DNA of 64,000 nucleotides from an uncultured Oscillospiraceae bacterium. Lineage in GTDB: Bacteria > Bacillota > Clostridia > Oscillospirales > Acutalibacteraceae. A program made the translations under genes and the position numbers. Location: assembly GCA_902492895.1 (NCBI GenBank), contig CABUNG010000012.1, positions 1 to 64,000 of the forward strand, in the 5' to 3' direction. Below, in pieces: positions 17,549 to 26,196 of the stretch. Position 1 is the first letter of the stretch, and the number at the start of each line of letters is the position of its first letter. Under the pieces are notes generated by a model. It was given only the letters and a program-made list of their open reading frames with translations, was not told where the DNA came from and did no database searches.

Positions 17549-18985
17549 GTGGCGGATAACAAGAAAATGGTGGAGGCCATCACGTCTATGGACGTGGACT
17601 TCGCCCAATGGTACACCGATGTCGTCAAAAAAGCGGAGCTCTCGGATTATGCCGGGGTGCGGGGCTGTATGATCGTGCGGCCCTACGGCACCGCTCTGTG
17701 GGAAAACATCCGCAACGATCTCGACGCGCGTTTCAAGGCGCTCGGCCATGAGAACGTCATGATGCCCCTCTTCATTCCGGAAAGCCTGCTGCAGAAGGAA
17801 AAGGACCATGTCGAGGGCTTCGCTCCCGAAGTGGCCTGGGTCACCCACGGCGGTGAGGACGAACTCCCCGAGCGTTTGTGCGTCCGCCCCACCTCCGAAA
17901 CCCTGTTCTGCGATCATTACGCGAACATCATCCATTCCTGGCGGGATCTGCCGAAACTTTATAACCAGTGGTGCTCCGTCGTGCGGTGGGAAAAAACTAC
18001 CCGCCCCTTCCTGCGCACCATGGAATTTTTCTGGCAGGAAGGCCACACCATGCACGAGACGGCCGAGGAGGCGCTGGCCGAAACCGAGCGCATGCTCGGC
18101 GTATACGCCGATTTCTGTGAAGAATCCCTCGCCATCCCAGTCATCAAGGGCCGCAAGACCGATAAGGAAAAATTCGCCGGGGCCGAGGCTACCTACACCA
18201 TCGAGGCCATGATGCACGACGGCAAGGCCCTGCAGAGCGGTACCAGCCATTATTTCGGTGACGGCTTCTCCCGCGCTTTCGGCATCCAGTTCACCGATCG
18301 GAACAACACCCTTCAGTATCCGCATCAGACCTCCTGGGGCATGTCCTCCCGCATCATCGGGGCCATCATCATGACCCACGGGGACGACAACGGGCTGGTG
18401 CTGCCCCCGGCGGTGGCGCCCATTCAGGTCGTCATCCTCCCCATTGCCCAGCATAAGCCGGGCGTGCTCGAAAAGGCGGAGGAGCTGCGGGTGCGCCTGT
18501 CCAAAATCGCCCGGGTGAAGGTGGACGACTCCGACAATTCCGCGGGCTGGAAATTTGCGGAATACGAAATGAAGGGCGTGCCCCTGCGCCTCGAAATCGG
18601 CCCGAAAGATATCGAGAACAACCAGTGCGTGCTGGTTCGCCGCGACAACCGGGAAAAGACGTTCGTCTCTCTCGACGAGCTGGAAACCGCGATCCCCGAT
18701 CTCCTGAAAGCGGTTCACGACGGCCTGTATCAAAAAGCCCTCGCCCGCCGCGAAAGCATGACCTACACGGCCGCCTCCTTCGACGAACTGAAGGATATCG
18801 CCCAAACCCGTCCGGGGCTGATCAAGGCCATGTGGTGCGGCGATGAAGCCTGCGAGCAGAAGCTCAAGGACGAGGCGGGCGTGACCAGCCGCTGCATGCC
18901 GTTCGAGCAGGAGCATCTGGCCGACACCTGCGTATGCTGCGGCCGCCATGCGGATAAGATGGTCGTCTGGGGTAAAGCCTATTAA
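17549..18985 (+). CDS. proS: Prolyl-tRNA synthetase (short, eukaryote/archaeal-like type)
   Basis: Class II aminoacyl-tRNA synthetase charging tRNA-Pro, 478 residues. This is the shorter ProRS form without the bacterial editing insertion. Motif 2 is represented by [22 protein letters not shown], and motif 3 surrounds the conserved glycines and arginine near residue 270. The C-terminal extension carries CGDEAC and CVCCG cysteines, the zinc-binding domain of this type. Translation starts at GTG 17549 with GAGGG upstream. It follows the oadB unit by 27 bases, so it may be cotranscribed. No T-box leader is seen in front of it. Confidence 0.96.
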   Translation: MADNKKMVEAITSMDVDFAQWYTDVVKKAELSDYAGVRGCMIVRPYGTALWENIRNDLDARFKALGHENVMMPLFIPESLLQKEKDHVEGFAPEVAWVTHGGEDELPERLCVRPTSETLFCDHYANIIHSWRDLPKLYNQWCSVVRWEKTTRPFLRTMEFFWQEGHTMHETAEEALAETERMLGVYADFCEESLAIPVIKGRKTDKEKFAGAEATYTIEAMMHDGKALQSGTSHYFGDGFSRAFGIQFTDRNNTLQYPHQTSWGMSSRIIGAIIMTHGDDNGLVLPPAVAPIQVVILPIAQHKPGVLEKAEELRVRLSKIARVKVDDSDNSAGWKFAEYEMKGVPLRLEIGPKDIENNQCVLVRRDNREKTFVSLDELETAIPDLLKAVHDGLYQKALARRESMTYTAASFDELKDIAQTRPGLIKAMWCGDEACEQKLKDEAGVTSRCMPFEQEHLADTCVCCGRHADKMVVWGKAY

Positions 18986-19359
18986 TTCCCGGCGGGATTT
19001 AATAGGGAAGAATCCCCTTCGGCGCCAAGCGCCTTCCTCCACGGGCGGCGCCGGACATTGTCGGGCCGTCCGCTCGTATGGATCCGGATTTTTACTTCGT
19101 GTCCGCCTCGTGTTTGCCTAACTTTTGCTTAGTTTTTTTACCTCATTTTTGCCTCGTCTCAACCTCGTTTCCCCTTTGTGTTTCACCTCGCATCCGTCCT
19201 GGTTTTACTCATTTTTGCCACATATACGCCTTACTTTTGCTCTATATTTGCCTCGAGTTTGCCTCTATTTGCCTCGGATTTGCCGCATATTTGCTTCGAA
19301 TCTGCCGCATGAAAGTCGCCCACCGGCCGCCTCATGCGGATCTCGTCAATCCATAACGA
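18986..19359. repeat. Degenerate T-rich tandem repeat, non-coding
   Basis: From about 19080 to 19305 the plus strand repeats variants of TTTGCCTCG at intervals of roughly 10-20 bases (AGGCAAA on the other strand), in sequence strikingly unlike the neighbouring GC-rich genes. A frame runs through it, but no ribosome-binding site or family similarity supports coding. The first 90 bases after proS show nothing clear, and no hairpin terminator of proS was found. Confidence 0.55.
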
Positions 19360-19598
19360 TGAGCATCATCCCAAACACGGCGTTCATCGCCACGGACCCA
19401 ATGAGCATCGACACGGACGCGGTGAGCTTCATCAATGAGCACGACGAGTATCCTCATAAGCACGGCGGTCGTCGTCACGAACGCGGCGAAGATCGCCACG
19501 GACCCGATGAGTATCGACATGAACAAGGCGAGCTTCATCACAGACACGATGAGCATCGCCATAAACACGATGAACATCACTATGAAAAGGAGAATTCT
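19360..19598 (+). repeat. Degenerate 21-bp repeat in phase with the cyclophilin frame (His/Asp/Glu codons)
   Basis: The unit GATGAGCATCGCCAT-AAACAC recurs with variations up to the start of the next gene. Read in the frame of the cyclophilin that follows, it has no stop and encodes a His-Asp-Glu-rich tract (for example [17 protein letters not shown]). A strong ribosome-binding site (AAAAGGAGAA) sits inside its end, right before ATG 19599. The tract is therefore more likely untranslated leader than an N-terminal domain, but this is not settled. Confidence 0.55.
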
Positions 19599-20193
19599 AT
19601 GAATCAGCTCGATCGGCCTCAAAAAGGCGAGACCGTTGCGGTCATGCACACCAATATGGGGGATATTGCCATCCGTCTCTTTCCGGAGAAGACCCCGAAA
19701 ACCTGTGAGAACTTCATGACACATGCGAAGAACGGCTACTACAACGGCCTGATCTTTCACCGCGTCATCCGGGACTTCATGATCCAGGGCGGCGACCCCA
19801 CCGGTACCGGCTGCGGCGGCGAGAGCATTTGGGGCGACAGCTTCGAGGATGAACCCGATATCGAGCTGCGCAACTACCGCGGCGCCCTTTCCATGGCCAA
19901 CGCCGGTCCGGGCACCAACGGCAGCCAATTTTTCATCGTCCAGTGCGGCAGTGTGGATTCCCGCCTGATCCAGCAGATGAAGGGCCTGACCGAGCAGGGC
20001 TCCCGAAGAGGTCGTCGCCTCTTACGAACGGGTCGGCGGCACGCCCCATCTCGATTTCCGCCACACGGTCTTCGGCCAGGTCTACGACGGCCTGGACGTG
20101 GTGGACGCGATCGCGGCCGTGGAAACCGGACCCCAGGATAAACCCCGGCAGGATGTCGTGATCGAATCCATCGACATTCGGGAATTCGCGTGA
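19599..20193 (+). pseudogene. Cyclophilin-type peptidyl-prolyl isomerase, frameshifted
   Basis: A small cytoplasmic cyclophilin: residues 1-134 carry the family core ([19 protein letters not shown], then [19 protein letters not shown] with the active-site residues). At about 20001 (GGGCTCCCGAAG) the frame is lost: the expected ending [13 protein letters not shown]...VFGQVYDG...ESIDIREFA lies in another frame and stops at 20193. A one-base insertion or two-base deletion explains it. All the rest is intact and the start has a strong AAAAGGAGAATTCT site. The stop overlaps the GTG of the next gene (GTGA). It could be a genuine recent mutation or a sequence error; with the shift repaired the protein would be about 197 residues. 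Confidence 0.85.
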
Positions 20194-20732
20194 ATCCCGC
20201 CGTCGCCGAAGCCCGCGCCCTGCTGGCCTCCGTCACCCCGCTTGCCGGGGACTGCGGCCAGGTCTGCGGCGGACGGTGCTGTGCGGCCCCGGAGGATGGG
20301 ACGCCCTGCGGCATGCGGCTGTTCCCGGGGGAATATCCCAAGGAGGAACGGAAAGCGGCGGCCCTCGAGGGGTTTGCCTTTTATCCCGGAGACCTGCTCG
20401 TCTGCAGCGGCCGGTGCCGGCGGTATATCCGCCCCTTGAGCTGCCGGATCTTCCCGCTGTTTCCCTATTACGGGACAGACGGACGGGTCCGCGCCGTCTA
20501 CGATCCCCGCGCTTACCGGATTTGTCCGCTGGTGCGGCAGGCGGCGCATGTGCCGCTCAGGCGGGAGTTTGTCCGTCTGGTGCGGCAGGCCGGCCGGATT
20601 CTGGCGGCGGACGACGGATGCCGCGCCTTTCTGGACAGCCAATCGCGCGAAATTGACGAGGTCAACCGGTTTCTCCGGTTGGATTCTGTCCGCCCACCCA
20701 TCTGCCGCCGGGAAATCCGGCCGCGTCTTTGA
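20190..20732 (+). CDS. Cysteine-cluster protein (YkgJ-like, metal-binding)
   Basis: A 180-residue protein with a Cys-rich N-terminal half: CGQVCGGRCCAAP at about 22-34, further single Cys residues near 40 and 71-82 (CSGRC), then LSCRIFPLFP near residue 90. This pattern resembles the YkgJ/UPF0153 family, thought to bind Zn2+ or Fe-S; the function is unknown. It starts at GTG 20190, overlapping the stop of the frameshifted cyclophilin by four bases, so translation is probably coupled. The lipoprotein cyclophilin follows 19 bases downstream. The three genes likely form one operon. Confidence 0.7.
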   Translation: MNPAVAEARALLASVTPLAGDCGQVCGGRCCAAPEDGTPCGMRLFPGEYPKEERKAAALEGFAFYPGDLLVCSGRCRRYIRPLSCRIFPLFPYYGTDGRVRAVYDPRAYRICPLVRQAAHVPLRREFVRLVRQAGRILAADDGCRAFLDSQSREIDEVNRFLRLDSVRPPICRREIRPRL

Positions 20733-20751
20733 TTTAGGAGGATGTACAAGC

Positions 20752-21612
20752 ATGAAACAGTCCATTCGCAGGATATCCGCCGCCCTGTCGGCGCTGGTGC
20801 TGGTCTCGCTGGCCGGATGTTCATCCAAAACGCCGTCGAACAACGTCGAGACGGCCTACGCCGATAAAGAGTACGGTTTCCAGCTCGAAGCCCCCACCGC
20901 CGGGGAGGAAGTCGCCGTGATGCATACGTCCAAAGGCGACATCACCATGCGGTTCTTCCCCGAAGCCGCGCCTAAAACGGTGCAGAACTTCAAGGAACAC
21001 GCCAAATCCGGCTACTACGACGGCCTGACCTTCCACCGGGTCATCGAAAACTTCATGATCCAGGGCGGCGATCCCAAGGGCAACGGCACCGGCGGCGAAA
21101 GCATCTTCGGAGACAAGTTTGAGGATGAATTCGATCAGAAGCTGCTCAATCTGAACGGCGCGGTCTCGATGGCCAACTCCGGCCCGAACACCAACGGCAG
21201 CCAGTTCTTCATCAATCAGAGCAACGCCTCCGCCTTCGGTAAGCGGGACGATTATACGGACAAGGCGATGCAGCAGCAGTATAAGGACGCTTACGAGCAG
21301 CTGTCCAAGATGTACGGCAGCCAGTTCACCAATCAGTTCAAGAATTGGAAATCGTATTACGACAGCCAATATACCGAAACCTATATCTACGACTGGATTC
21401 CGGACGAGGTGTGGGCGCTCTACGAGAAACACGGCGGCAACATCAGCCTGGACGGCGCCTGGCGCAAAACCGGCGGCCACACCGTCTTCGCCCAGGTGAT
21501 CGAGGGTATGGACGTCGTCGAGGCGATCGCCGCGGTCTCCACCGACGACAACAACAAACCGGTCAAAAACGTCACGATCGACAGCATCGAACTGGTCCCG
21601 TACGGGGGCTGA
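20752..21612 (+). CDS. Cyclophilin-type peptidyl-prolyl isomerase lipoprotein
   Basis: A 286-residue secreted foldase on the outer face of the membrane. The N-terminal signal ends in the lipobox LAGC, with Cys at about residue 23. The cyclophilin domain begins near residue 60 (VAVMHTSKGDITMRFFPE) and contains [17 protein letters not shown] and GAVSMANSGPNTNGSQFF. A helical, Tyr- and Gln-rich insertion of about 60 residues (roughly 165-225) interrupts the fold before the final strands (HTVFAQVIEGMDVVEAI). Such insertions occur in clostridial lipoprotein cyclophilins. The start is fixed by TTAGGAGGATG. It follows a cytoplasmic cyclophilin of the same family, here broken. Confidence 0.93.
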   Translation: MKQSIRRISAALSALVLVSLAGCSSKTPSNNVETAYADKEYGFQLEAPTAGEEVAVMHTSKGDITMRFFPEAAPKTVQNFKEHAKSGYYDGLTFHRVIENFMIQGGDPKGNGTGGESIFGDKFEDEFDQKLLNLNGAVSMANSGPNTNGSQFFINQSNASAFGKRDDYTDKAMQQQYKDAYEQLSKMYGSQFTNQFKNWKSYYDSQYTETYIYDWIPDEVWALYEKHGGNISLDGAWRKTGGHTVFAQVIEGMDVVEAIAAVSTDDNNKPVKNVTIDSIELVPYGG

Positions 21613-21624
21613 CCGGCATACGCG

Positions 21625-21664
21625 TCGCGCAGGTGCCCGAAATCCGGGTGCCTGCGCGATTTTT
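21625..21664 (+). terminator. Intrinsic terminator of the cyclophilin operon
   Basis: A GC-rich stem (21625-21639 with 21645-21659, two mismatches) is followed by five T residues at 21660-21664. Confidence 0.85.
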
Positions 21665-21789
21665 CGCGTGATCCTGGGCTATACTATACCTGGCAACGTC
21701 TGCATATCCGGGGCGAATCCCCGGAGAATCGCCGCCGCACGCATGGGACAGCCCCGCGCCTGCATAGTATGGGAAAGTGGGAATCCCGA

Positions 21790-21818
21790 TTGCACCCTTG
21801 CGCCATTTATGGTATACT
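21790..21818 (+). promoter_or_regulatory. Promoter of the hydrolase-murF-ddl region
   Basis: TTGCAC (21790-21795), a 17-bp spacer and TATACT (21813-21818) lie about 170 bases upstream of the hydrolase start, leaving a long leader. Confidence 0.65.
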
Positions 21819-21820
21819 AG

Positions 21821-21910
21821 TGTCTTGACCGCATCGTAAATAGCGAAACGAAAGTATAACGCGCTCAAGACATCCGGCCCTGTCCGCGTGCTTTTGCCGG
21901 GGGCCGTCCA
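21821..21910 (+). other. Possible structured 5' leader of the hydrolase gene
   Basis: Directly after the promoter, TGTCTTGA (21821-21828) can pair with TCAAGACA (21865-21872). GGCCC (21876-21880) can pair with GGGCC (21901-21905) to form a second hairpin. No long T-run follows, and I recognise no known riboswitch consensus. The rest of the 384-bp gap (21613-21996) holds only the terminator and promoter. Confidence 0.35.
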
Positions 21911-21996
21911 TACAGGCGCATTTTTTGACAGCCGCCCTTCCGTTTGGCGGATCGTGCGTGCCCGGCTGTGTCCATTTTTCCGAAAGGAGCCCCCTT

Positions 21997-22767
21997 ATGG
22001 ATATCGAGATCGGCGGCCTTCATACGCAATATATCGATCAAGGACCGGCCGATCCGCGCGCCACGGTTCTCCTGCTGCACGGCTGGGGGGTGGACGGCCG
22101 TATTTATCACCTCATCACCGATCATCTGTCCGACCGTTTCCGCGTCGTCGTCCCCGATCTGCCCGGCTTCGGCGGATCGCAGGAGCCGCCGTGCCCCTGG
22201 ACGCTCGACGATTATGCGGATTTTGTGGAACGGTTCGCCGCTGCTCTGGGGCTGCACGACGTCATCGGTCTGGGGCATTCCAACGGCGGGCGCATTCTCA
22301 TCAAGCTCCTGTCCCGTCCGGATTCCCCTTTGAAAATCCGCAAGGCGGTCCTCCTCGATTCCGCCGGAGTCAAGCCCCGGCACGGTCCGCAATACTATGC
22401 GAAGGTATACACCTATAAAACGGTCAAAACCTTTTTGCGCCTGCCCGGCATCCGGTCGCTGTTTCCTCACGCGGTCGAAAACGCCCAAAAGCGGTTCGGT
22501 TCCGCCGACTATGCCCAAGCCAGCCCGCTCATGCGGCAATGCATGGTGCTCGCCCTGGGCGAAGATCTCACCCATCTGCTCCCCCGCATCGCCACGCCCA
22601 CCCTGCTGATCTGGGGCCGGGACGATACCGCCACCCCGCTGTCGGACGGCAAACGGATGGAGGCGCTGCTGCCCGACGCGGGGCTTGTCGAGCTGCCGGG
22701 CGGCCACTACGCTTTTGCGGAGAGCTTCGGCACCTGCGCCCGGGTTCTCGATTCCTTTCTGGGCTGA
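21997..22767 (+). CDS. Alpha/beta-hydrolase
   Basis: A 256-residue hydrolase of unknown substrate. The oxyanion segment LLHGWGVDGR is near residues 25-34. The nucleophile elbow reads GHSNGG (Ser near residue 94). The acid Asp lies in LIWGRDDTATP near residue 210 and the catalytic His in GGHYAF near residue 235, so the triad is complete. There is no signal peptide. The start at 21997 has GAAAGGAGC upstream. It lies 57 bases before murF, probably in one transcript with murF and ddl, although no link to wall synthesis is evident from the sequence. Confidence 0.88.
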   Translation: MDIEIGGLHTQYIDQGPADPRATVLLLHGWGVDGRIYHLITDHLSDRFRVVVPDLPGFGGSQEPPCPWTLDDYADFVERFAAALGLHDVIGLGHSNGGRILIKLLSRPDSPLKIRKAVLLDSAGVKPRHGPQYYAKVYTYKTVKTFLRLPGIRSLFPHAVENAQKRFGSADYAQASPLMRQCMVLALGEDLTHLLPRIATPTLLIWGRDDTATPLSDGKRMEALLPDAGLVELPGGHYAFAESFGTCARVLDSFLG

Positions 22768-22823
22768 CGCCCGCTTTCTCCGGGAACCCGCCCGGAAATC
22801 CAATCGGACAGGAGGCATCCGGG

Positions 22824-24371
22824 GTGGAACTCATTGCGAAAATCGCCATGCTGGCGGCCTGCGCCGTCTGTGTGCTGACCCAGACCATCTACTTTACCCA
22901 TATGATGCAGCTCAATTCCTACCGGAACGAGCGGTATCGGAAATGGTGCAAGGATCACGAGGAACGGCTGGTGTGCCTGCGCCGTATGGCGCCCGCGCTG
23001 CTGCTCCCCATCATGTGGCTGCCCGGCGTGTATTCCTATTACGCCGCGGCGGCTGTTCTGCTGCTCACGGCCTTTCTCAATATCCCGAAAAAGGCCAAGA
23101 AACCGCTCGTATACACCCATCGGGTCTGGCGGCTTCTCGGCACCCAGCTGCTGATGCTCCTGCTCGTTCTCACGGGGGCCTTTTTCGTCGACCGCATGCG
23201 GAGCATCGGCATGATGGCGCTCTATTCTCTGGTGGTCTGGGTTTGGACCCTGGCGGCGAATTTCGTGAACAAGCCGCTGGAAAAGGCTTTGTCGAACCGC
23301 TATGTCAAGGACGCCCGGCAACGTCTTCAGGCCATGCCGGAGCTCACGGTGATCGGCATCACCGGCAGCTACGGCAAGACCAGCACCAAGAATTTTCTCC
23401 ACGCTCTGCTATCCGTGAAATACAACGTGCTCATGACCCCGGAAAGCTACAACACCACCCTGGGCGTGGTGCGCACCATCCGGGAACAGCTCCGCCCCAC
23501 CCATCAGATCCTGATTGCCGAAATGGGGGCCAAAAATCCCGGCGACATCCGGGAGATCTGCGATCTGGTGCATCCCCGCTACGGCATTCTCACCTCGATC
23601 GGGGAACAGCATTTGGAGACGTTTCACACGGTGGAGAACATCGTGAAAACCAAATTTGAACTCATCGATTCCCTGCCCGCGGACGGGCGCGGTTTTGTAA
23701 ACGCGGACAACGCCTACATCCGGGAACGGCTGGGCGAGGGCGGGTTTGCCGTCACTCTGACCACCTACGGGCTCGGACACAGCGATGTCACCGCGTCCGA
23801 CATCCAGGTGGACGGGGCGGGAACCAGCTTCACCATCACGGCCGGGGATGAAAGCCGCCGCTTCACCACCCGCCTGCTCGGTCTGCACAACGTACAGAAC
23901 ATCACCGGCTGCATCGCCGCCGCCCTGGCTCTCGGCATCCCGCTCGAGGATCTCGTCTACCCCGTGCGGATGCTGAAACCCGTGGAGCATCGGCTCCAGC
24001 TTCTGCCCGGCGGCATCATCGACGATGCGTACAACGCCAATCCGGCAGGATTCCGCAGCGCCCTGGACGTTCTGTCCGGTTTCGAGGCGGAGCGGATTCT
24101 CGTCACCCCCGGCATGGTGGAGCTCGGCGACAAGCAGGAAGCCCTCAACCGGGAACTCGGTGAATACGCCGCCTCCCGCTGCGATTTTGCGGTTCTCGTC
24201 GGGGAAAAACAGGCCCCGCCCCTCATGGAAGGGCTGCTCGCGGGCGGCTTCCCGGAAGAGCGTATCTTCGTGGCCCCCACGCTGCAGGCCGGCCTCGCCC
24301 ATCTGCGCGACAGGCCCGCCCCAGGCCCGCGGATCACCCTTCTCGAAAACGATCTGCCGGATAATTTCTGA
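22824..24371 (+). CDS. murF: MurF-like Mur ligase with an N-terminal membrane domain
   Basis: ATP-dependent ligase that adds D-Ala-D-Ala to UDP-MurNAc-tripeptide. The Mur ligase part starts near residue 170 with the P-loop GITGSYGKTSTK, followed by the central domain (MGAKNPGDIREICDLVHPRYGILTSIG, split here by its family motifs) and the C-terminal domain (DDAYNANPAGFRSALDVL). Unusually, the first 140 residues hold four or five membrane helices, so the enzyme is membrane-tethered; classical MurF is soluble with a short N-terminal domain. The start is GTG 22824 with GGAGG eight bases upstream; a longer in-frame extension overlaps the hydrolase gene and is rejected. The following gene is ddl, which makes the substrate D-Ala-D-Ala. 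Confidence 0.88.
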   Translation: MELIAKIAMLAACAVCVLTQTIYFTHMMQLNSYRNERYRKWCKDHEERLVCLRRMAPALLLPIMWLPGVYSYYAAAAVLLLTAFLNIPKKAKKPLVYTHRVWRLLGTQLLMLLLVLTGAFFVDRMRSIGMMALYSLVVWVWTLAANFVNKPLEKALSNRYVKDARQRLQAMPELTVIGITGSYGKTSTKNFLHALLSVKYNVLMTPESYNTTLGVVRTIREQLRPTHQILIAEMGAKNPGDIREICDLVHPRYGILTSIGEQHLETFHTVENIVKTKFELIDSLPADGRGFVNADNAYIRERLGEGGFAVTLTTYGLGHSDVTASDIQVDGAGTSFTITAGDESRRFTTRLLGLHNVQNITGCIAAALALGIPLEDLVYPVRMLKPVEHRLQLLPGGIIDDAYNANPAGFRSALDVLSGFEAERILVTPGMVELGDKQEALNRELGEYAASRCDFAVLVGEKQAPPLMEGLLAGGFPEERIFVAPTLQAGLAHLRDRPAPGPRITLLENDLPDNF

Positions 24372-24410
24372 TTCCGTATCACACCGCTCAAGCGGAGAGG
24401 AGTTTTTGTC

Positions 24411-25610
24411 ATGCAGACACGCGTCGCCGTCCTGTTCGGAGGACAGAGTGTGGAACACGAGGTATCCATCATATCGGGGCTGCAGGCTTTCGCCGCGCTC
24501 GACCGCTCCAAATACGCGCCCATTCCTTTGTACATCACCAAAGACAACCGGTTCTACACCGGCCCCCACATGGGGGATATCGCCTCCTACCGGGATATGC
24601 CCGCCTGTCTGGCGGCGGCCACCCGCGTGCTGCCTGTCCCGGGCGAAAAGGGCCGGGTGGATCTGATCCGCTATCCCTTTAAGAAATTCGGCAGCAACAT
24701 CGTGGACACCTTTGACGCCGCCCTGCCGGTCGTGCACGGCACCAACACCGAGGACGGCACGCTCATGGGCTTCCTCGAGATGCTTGGTGTCCCTTACGCC
24801 TCCTGTGACGTCACCGCTTCCGCCCTGGGCATGGATAAATATAAAATGAAGGCCGTGCTGCGGCAGGCGGAGCTGCCCCTGCTCGACGCCCTGCTCTTTA
24901 CCGGACGGGAAGTGGCCACAGCCGGCGACGCCGTCCTCGATAAAATCGAAGCCGCCCTTCCCTATCCGGTCATCGTCAAGCCCGTCAACCTCGGTTCCTC
25001 GGTCGGCATCTCCAAAGCGGCCGACCGGGAAGCGCTCGGCCGGGCGCTGGACCTGGCGCTGAGCTTTTCCGCCCAAGTCCTCATCGAGCAGGCCGTCTCC
25101 CCCCTGCGGGAGATCAACTGCGCGGTCCTGGGGGATCGGGACGCCGCCCGCGCCTCGGTCTGTGAAGAACCCGCCGGATGCGATGAAATCCTCAGCTATC
25201 AGGACAAATACCTGCGCGGCGGCAAGGAGGCCGGCCCCAAATCGGGCGGCATGTCCAGCCTGAAGCGCCGCTGCCCGGCCGATATTCCGGAGGAACTCGC
25301 CAAAAGGGTGCAGACGCTCGCGGTGCGTACCTTCCAGGCGCTCGGCTGTTCGGGCTGCTCCCGGATCGATTTTCTGAACAATCCCGAGACCGGAGAGCTA
25401 TGGGTCAATGAAATCAACACCATTCCCGGCTCCCTGGCCTTCTACCTGTGGGAAGAGGCCGGCACCCCGTTCGGCAAACTGCTCGACGAGATGCTCTCCC
25501 TGGCCTTCAAGCGTGCCCGGGAACGGGAGGCCCTCACCTTCAGCGTGGACACCAATCTCCTCTCCTCCGTCCATCTGGGCGGTGCCAAGGGCGGCGGCAA
25601 AGTGGGCTGA
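24411..25610 (+). CDS. ddl: D-alanine--D-alanine ligase
   Basis: ATP-grasp enzyme joining two D-Ala molecules for peptidoglycan synthesis, 399 residues. The N-terminal FGGQSVEHEVSIISG motif is at residues 8-22, including the conserved Glu and His. The ATP-grasp lysine/serine region VIVKPVNLGSSVGISKA is near residue 185, and the metal ligands lie in RIDFLNN and WVNEINTIPGSL near residues 318-345. The Tyr region that sets D-Ala specificity rather than D-lactate could not be assigned with confidence. The start at 24411 is 39 bases after murF and preceded by GGAGAGGAG. murF and ddl as neighbours is a common arrangement. Confidence 0.96.
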   Translation: MQTRVAVLFGGQSVEHEVSIISGLQAFAALDRSKYAPIPLYITKDNRFYTGPHMGDIASYRDMPACLAAATRVLPVPGEKGRVDLIRYPFKKFGSNIVDTFDAALPVVHGTNTEDGTLMGFLEMLGVPYASCDVTASALGMDKYKMKAVLRQAELPLLDALLFTGREVATAGDAVLDKIEAALPYPVIVKPVNLGSSVGISKAADREALGRALDLALSFSAQVLIEQAVSPLREINCAVLGDRDAARASVCEEPAGCDEILSYQDKYLRGGKEAGPKSGGMSSLKRRCPADIPEELAKRVQTLAVRTFQALGCSGCSRIDFLNNPETGELWVNEINTIPGSLAFYLWEEAGTPFGKLLDEMLSLAFKRAREREALTFSVDTNLLSSVHLGGAKGGGKVG

Positions 25611-25707
25611 ATCGCCGCCGGACACAGGAGAGTCTACCATGCGATAGACGGTGTCTGATCAGAAGATGGGCCGGTTATATATCTTATAGGTGTGTGGCCA
25701 CCCAAAC

Positions 25708-25779
25708 TCCTGGGCCGCAACCCTGCTTGTATGGGTCGGTTTGGGTGAAACAGTCCCCGCCGGTTTCCCTCAAAAGAAT
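25708..25779. repeat. 72-bp dispersed repeat, copy B (inverted relative to copy A)
   Basis: The reverse complement matches bases 1-72 of the window at 70 of 72 positions. It lies within the possible structured RNA after ddl. Outside the 72 bases the flanks of the two copies differ on the side that can be compared. Confidence 0.85.
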
Positions 25780-25874
25780 CCTAGGCCAGGCCGGTCACGT
25801 GAACGAACGAGCAACGGTATCTAGGCCCGGCCACCACCAATATCCTTCGGCTATTGGATTGCGTAAATATAGGT

Positions 25875-25899
25875 CCGGGGTATCCCCGGCGGCGTTTTT
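25875..25899 (+). terminator. Terminator-like hairpin after the candidate RNA
   Basis: CCGGGG-TAT-CCCCGG (25875-25889) is followed by GGCG and five T residues. Confidence 0.55.
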
Positions 25900-26196
25900 G
25901 CCTCGTTCGGCTTTCCGAACGATCCTTTTAGTGGCCCAGTGCTTTTGCCCAGGTCAAAAGCACGAACAAAAGGAAGTGGCCCGCAGGCCAAACTTTTTAT
26001 TCGCTCATGGCCGCGTAAAGAAGGCCGGGCTGCTCTTTTCCGGAAGAACGGCCGTCCTCCGCGGAGGAGGACAGGGGCTTGGCCCCTCGACCCCACCGCC
26101 TTTTGAAAAAGGCGGGCTTAAACGTTTTGTGCATGAACGACTTTTTTGACAAGCAAAGCGGGCCGTCCCCGGATGGGGACCGCTTATTCACAGCGT

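Larger units (their letters stand above)
25611..26196. other. 586-bp non-coding region after ddl: candidate structured RNA and palindrome cluster
   Basis: No gene is supported here. From about 25620 to 25900 the plus strand shows nested complementarities: GACAC/GTGTC around GTCTA/TAGAC near 25621-25655, and GGGCCGG near 25668 with CCGGCC near 25827. It also holds the second copy of the 72-bp repeat (25708-25779) and ends in a hairpin with a T-run (25875-25899). This fits a structured RNA of about 270 nt. From 26055 to 26125 a run of short palindromes follows (CCTCCGCGGAGG, AGGGGCTTGGCCCCT, CCGCC...GGCGG), resembling an extragenic palindromic element. Confidence 0.45.

Noticed and set aside
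19125..19598. In-frame upstream extension of the cyclophilin as one long protein
   Set aside because: The strong AAAAGGAGAATTCT site directly before ATG 19599 and the lack of any site further upstream favour the short protein; the His-rich tract is kept only as a finding.
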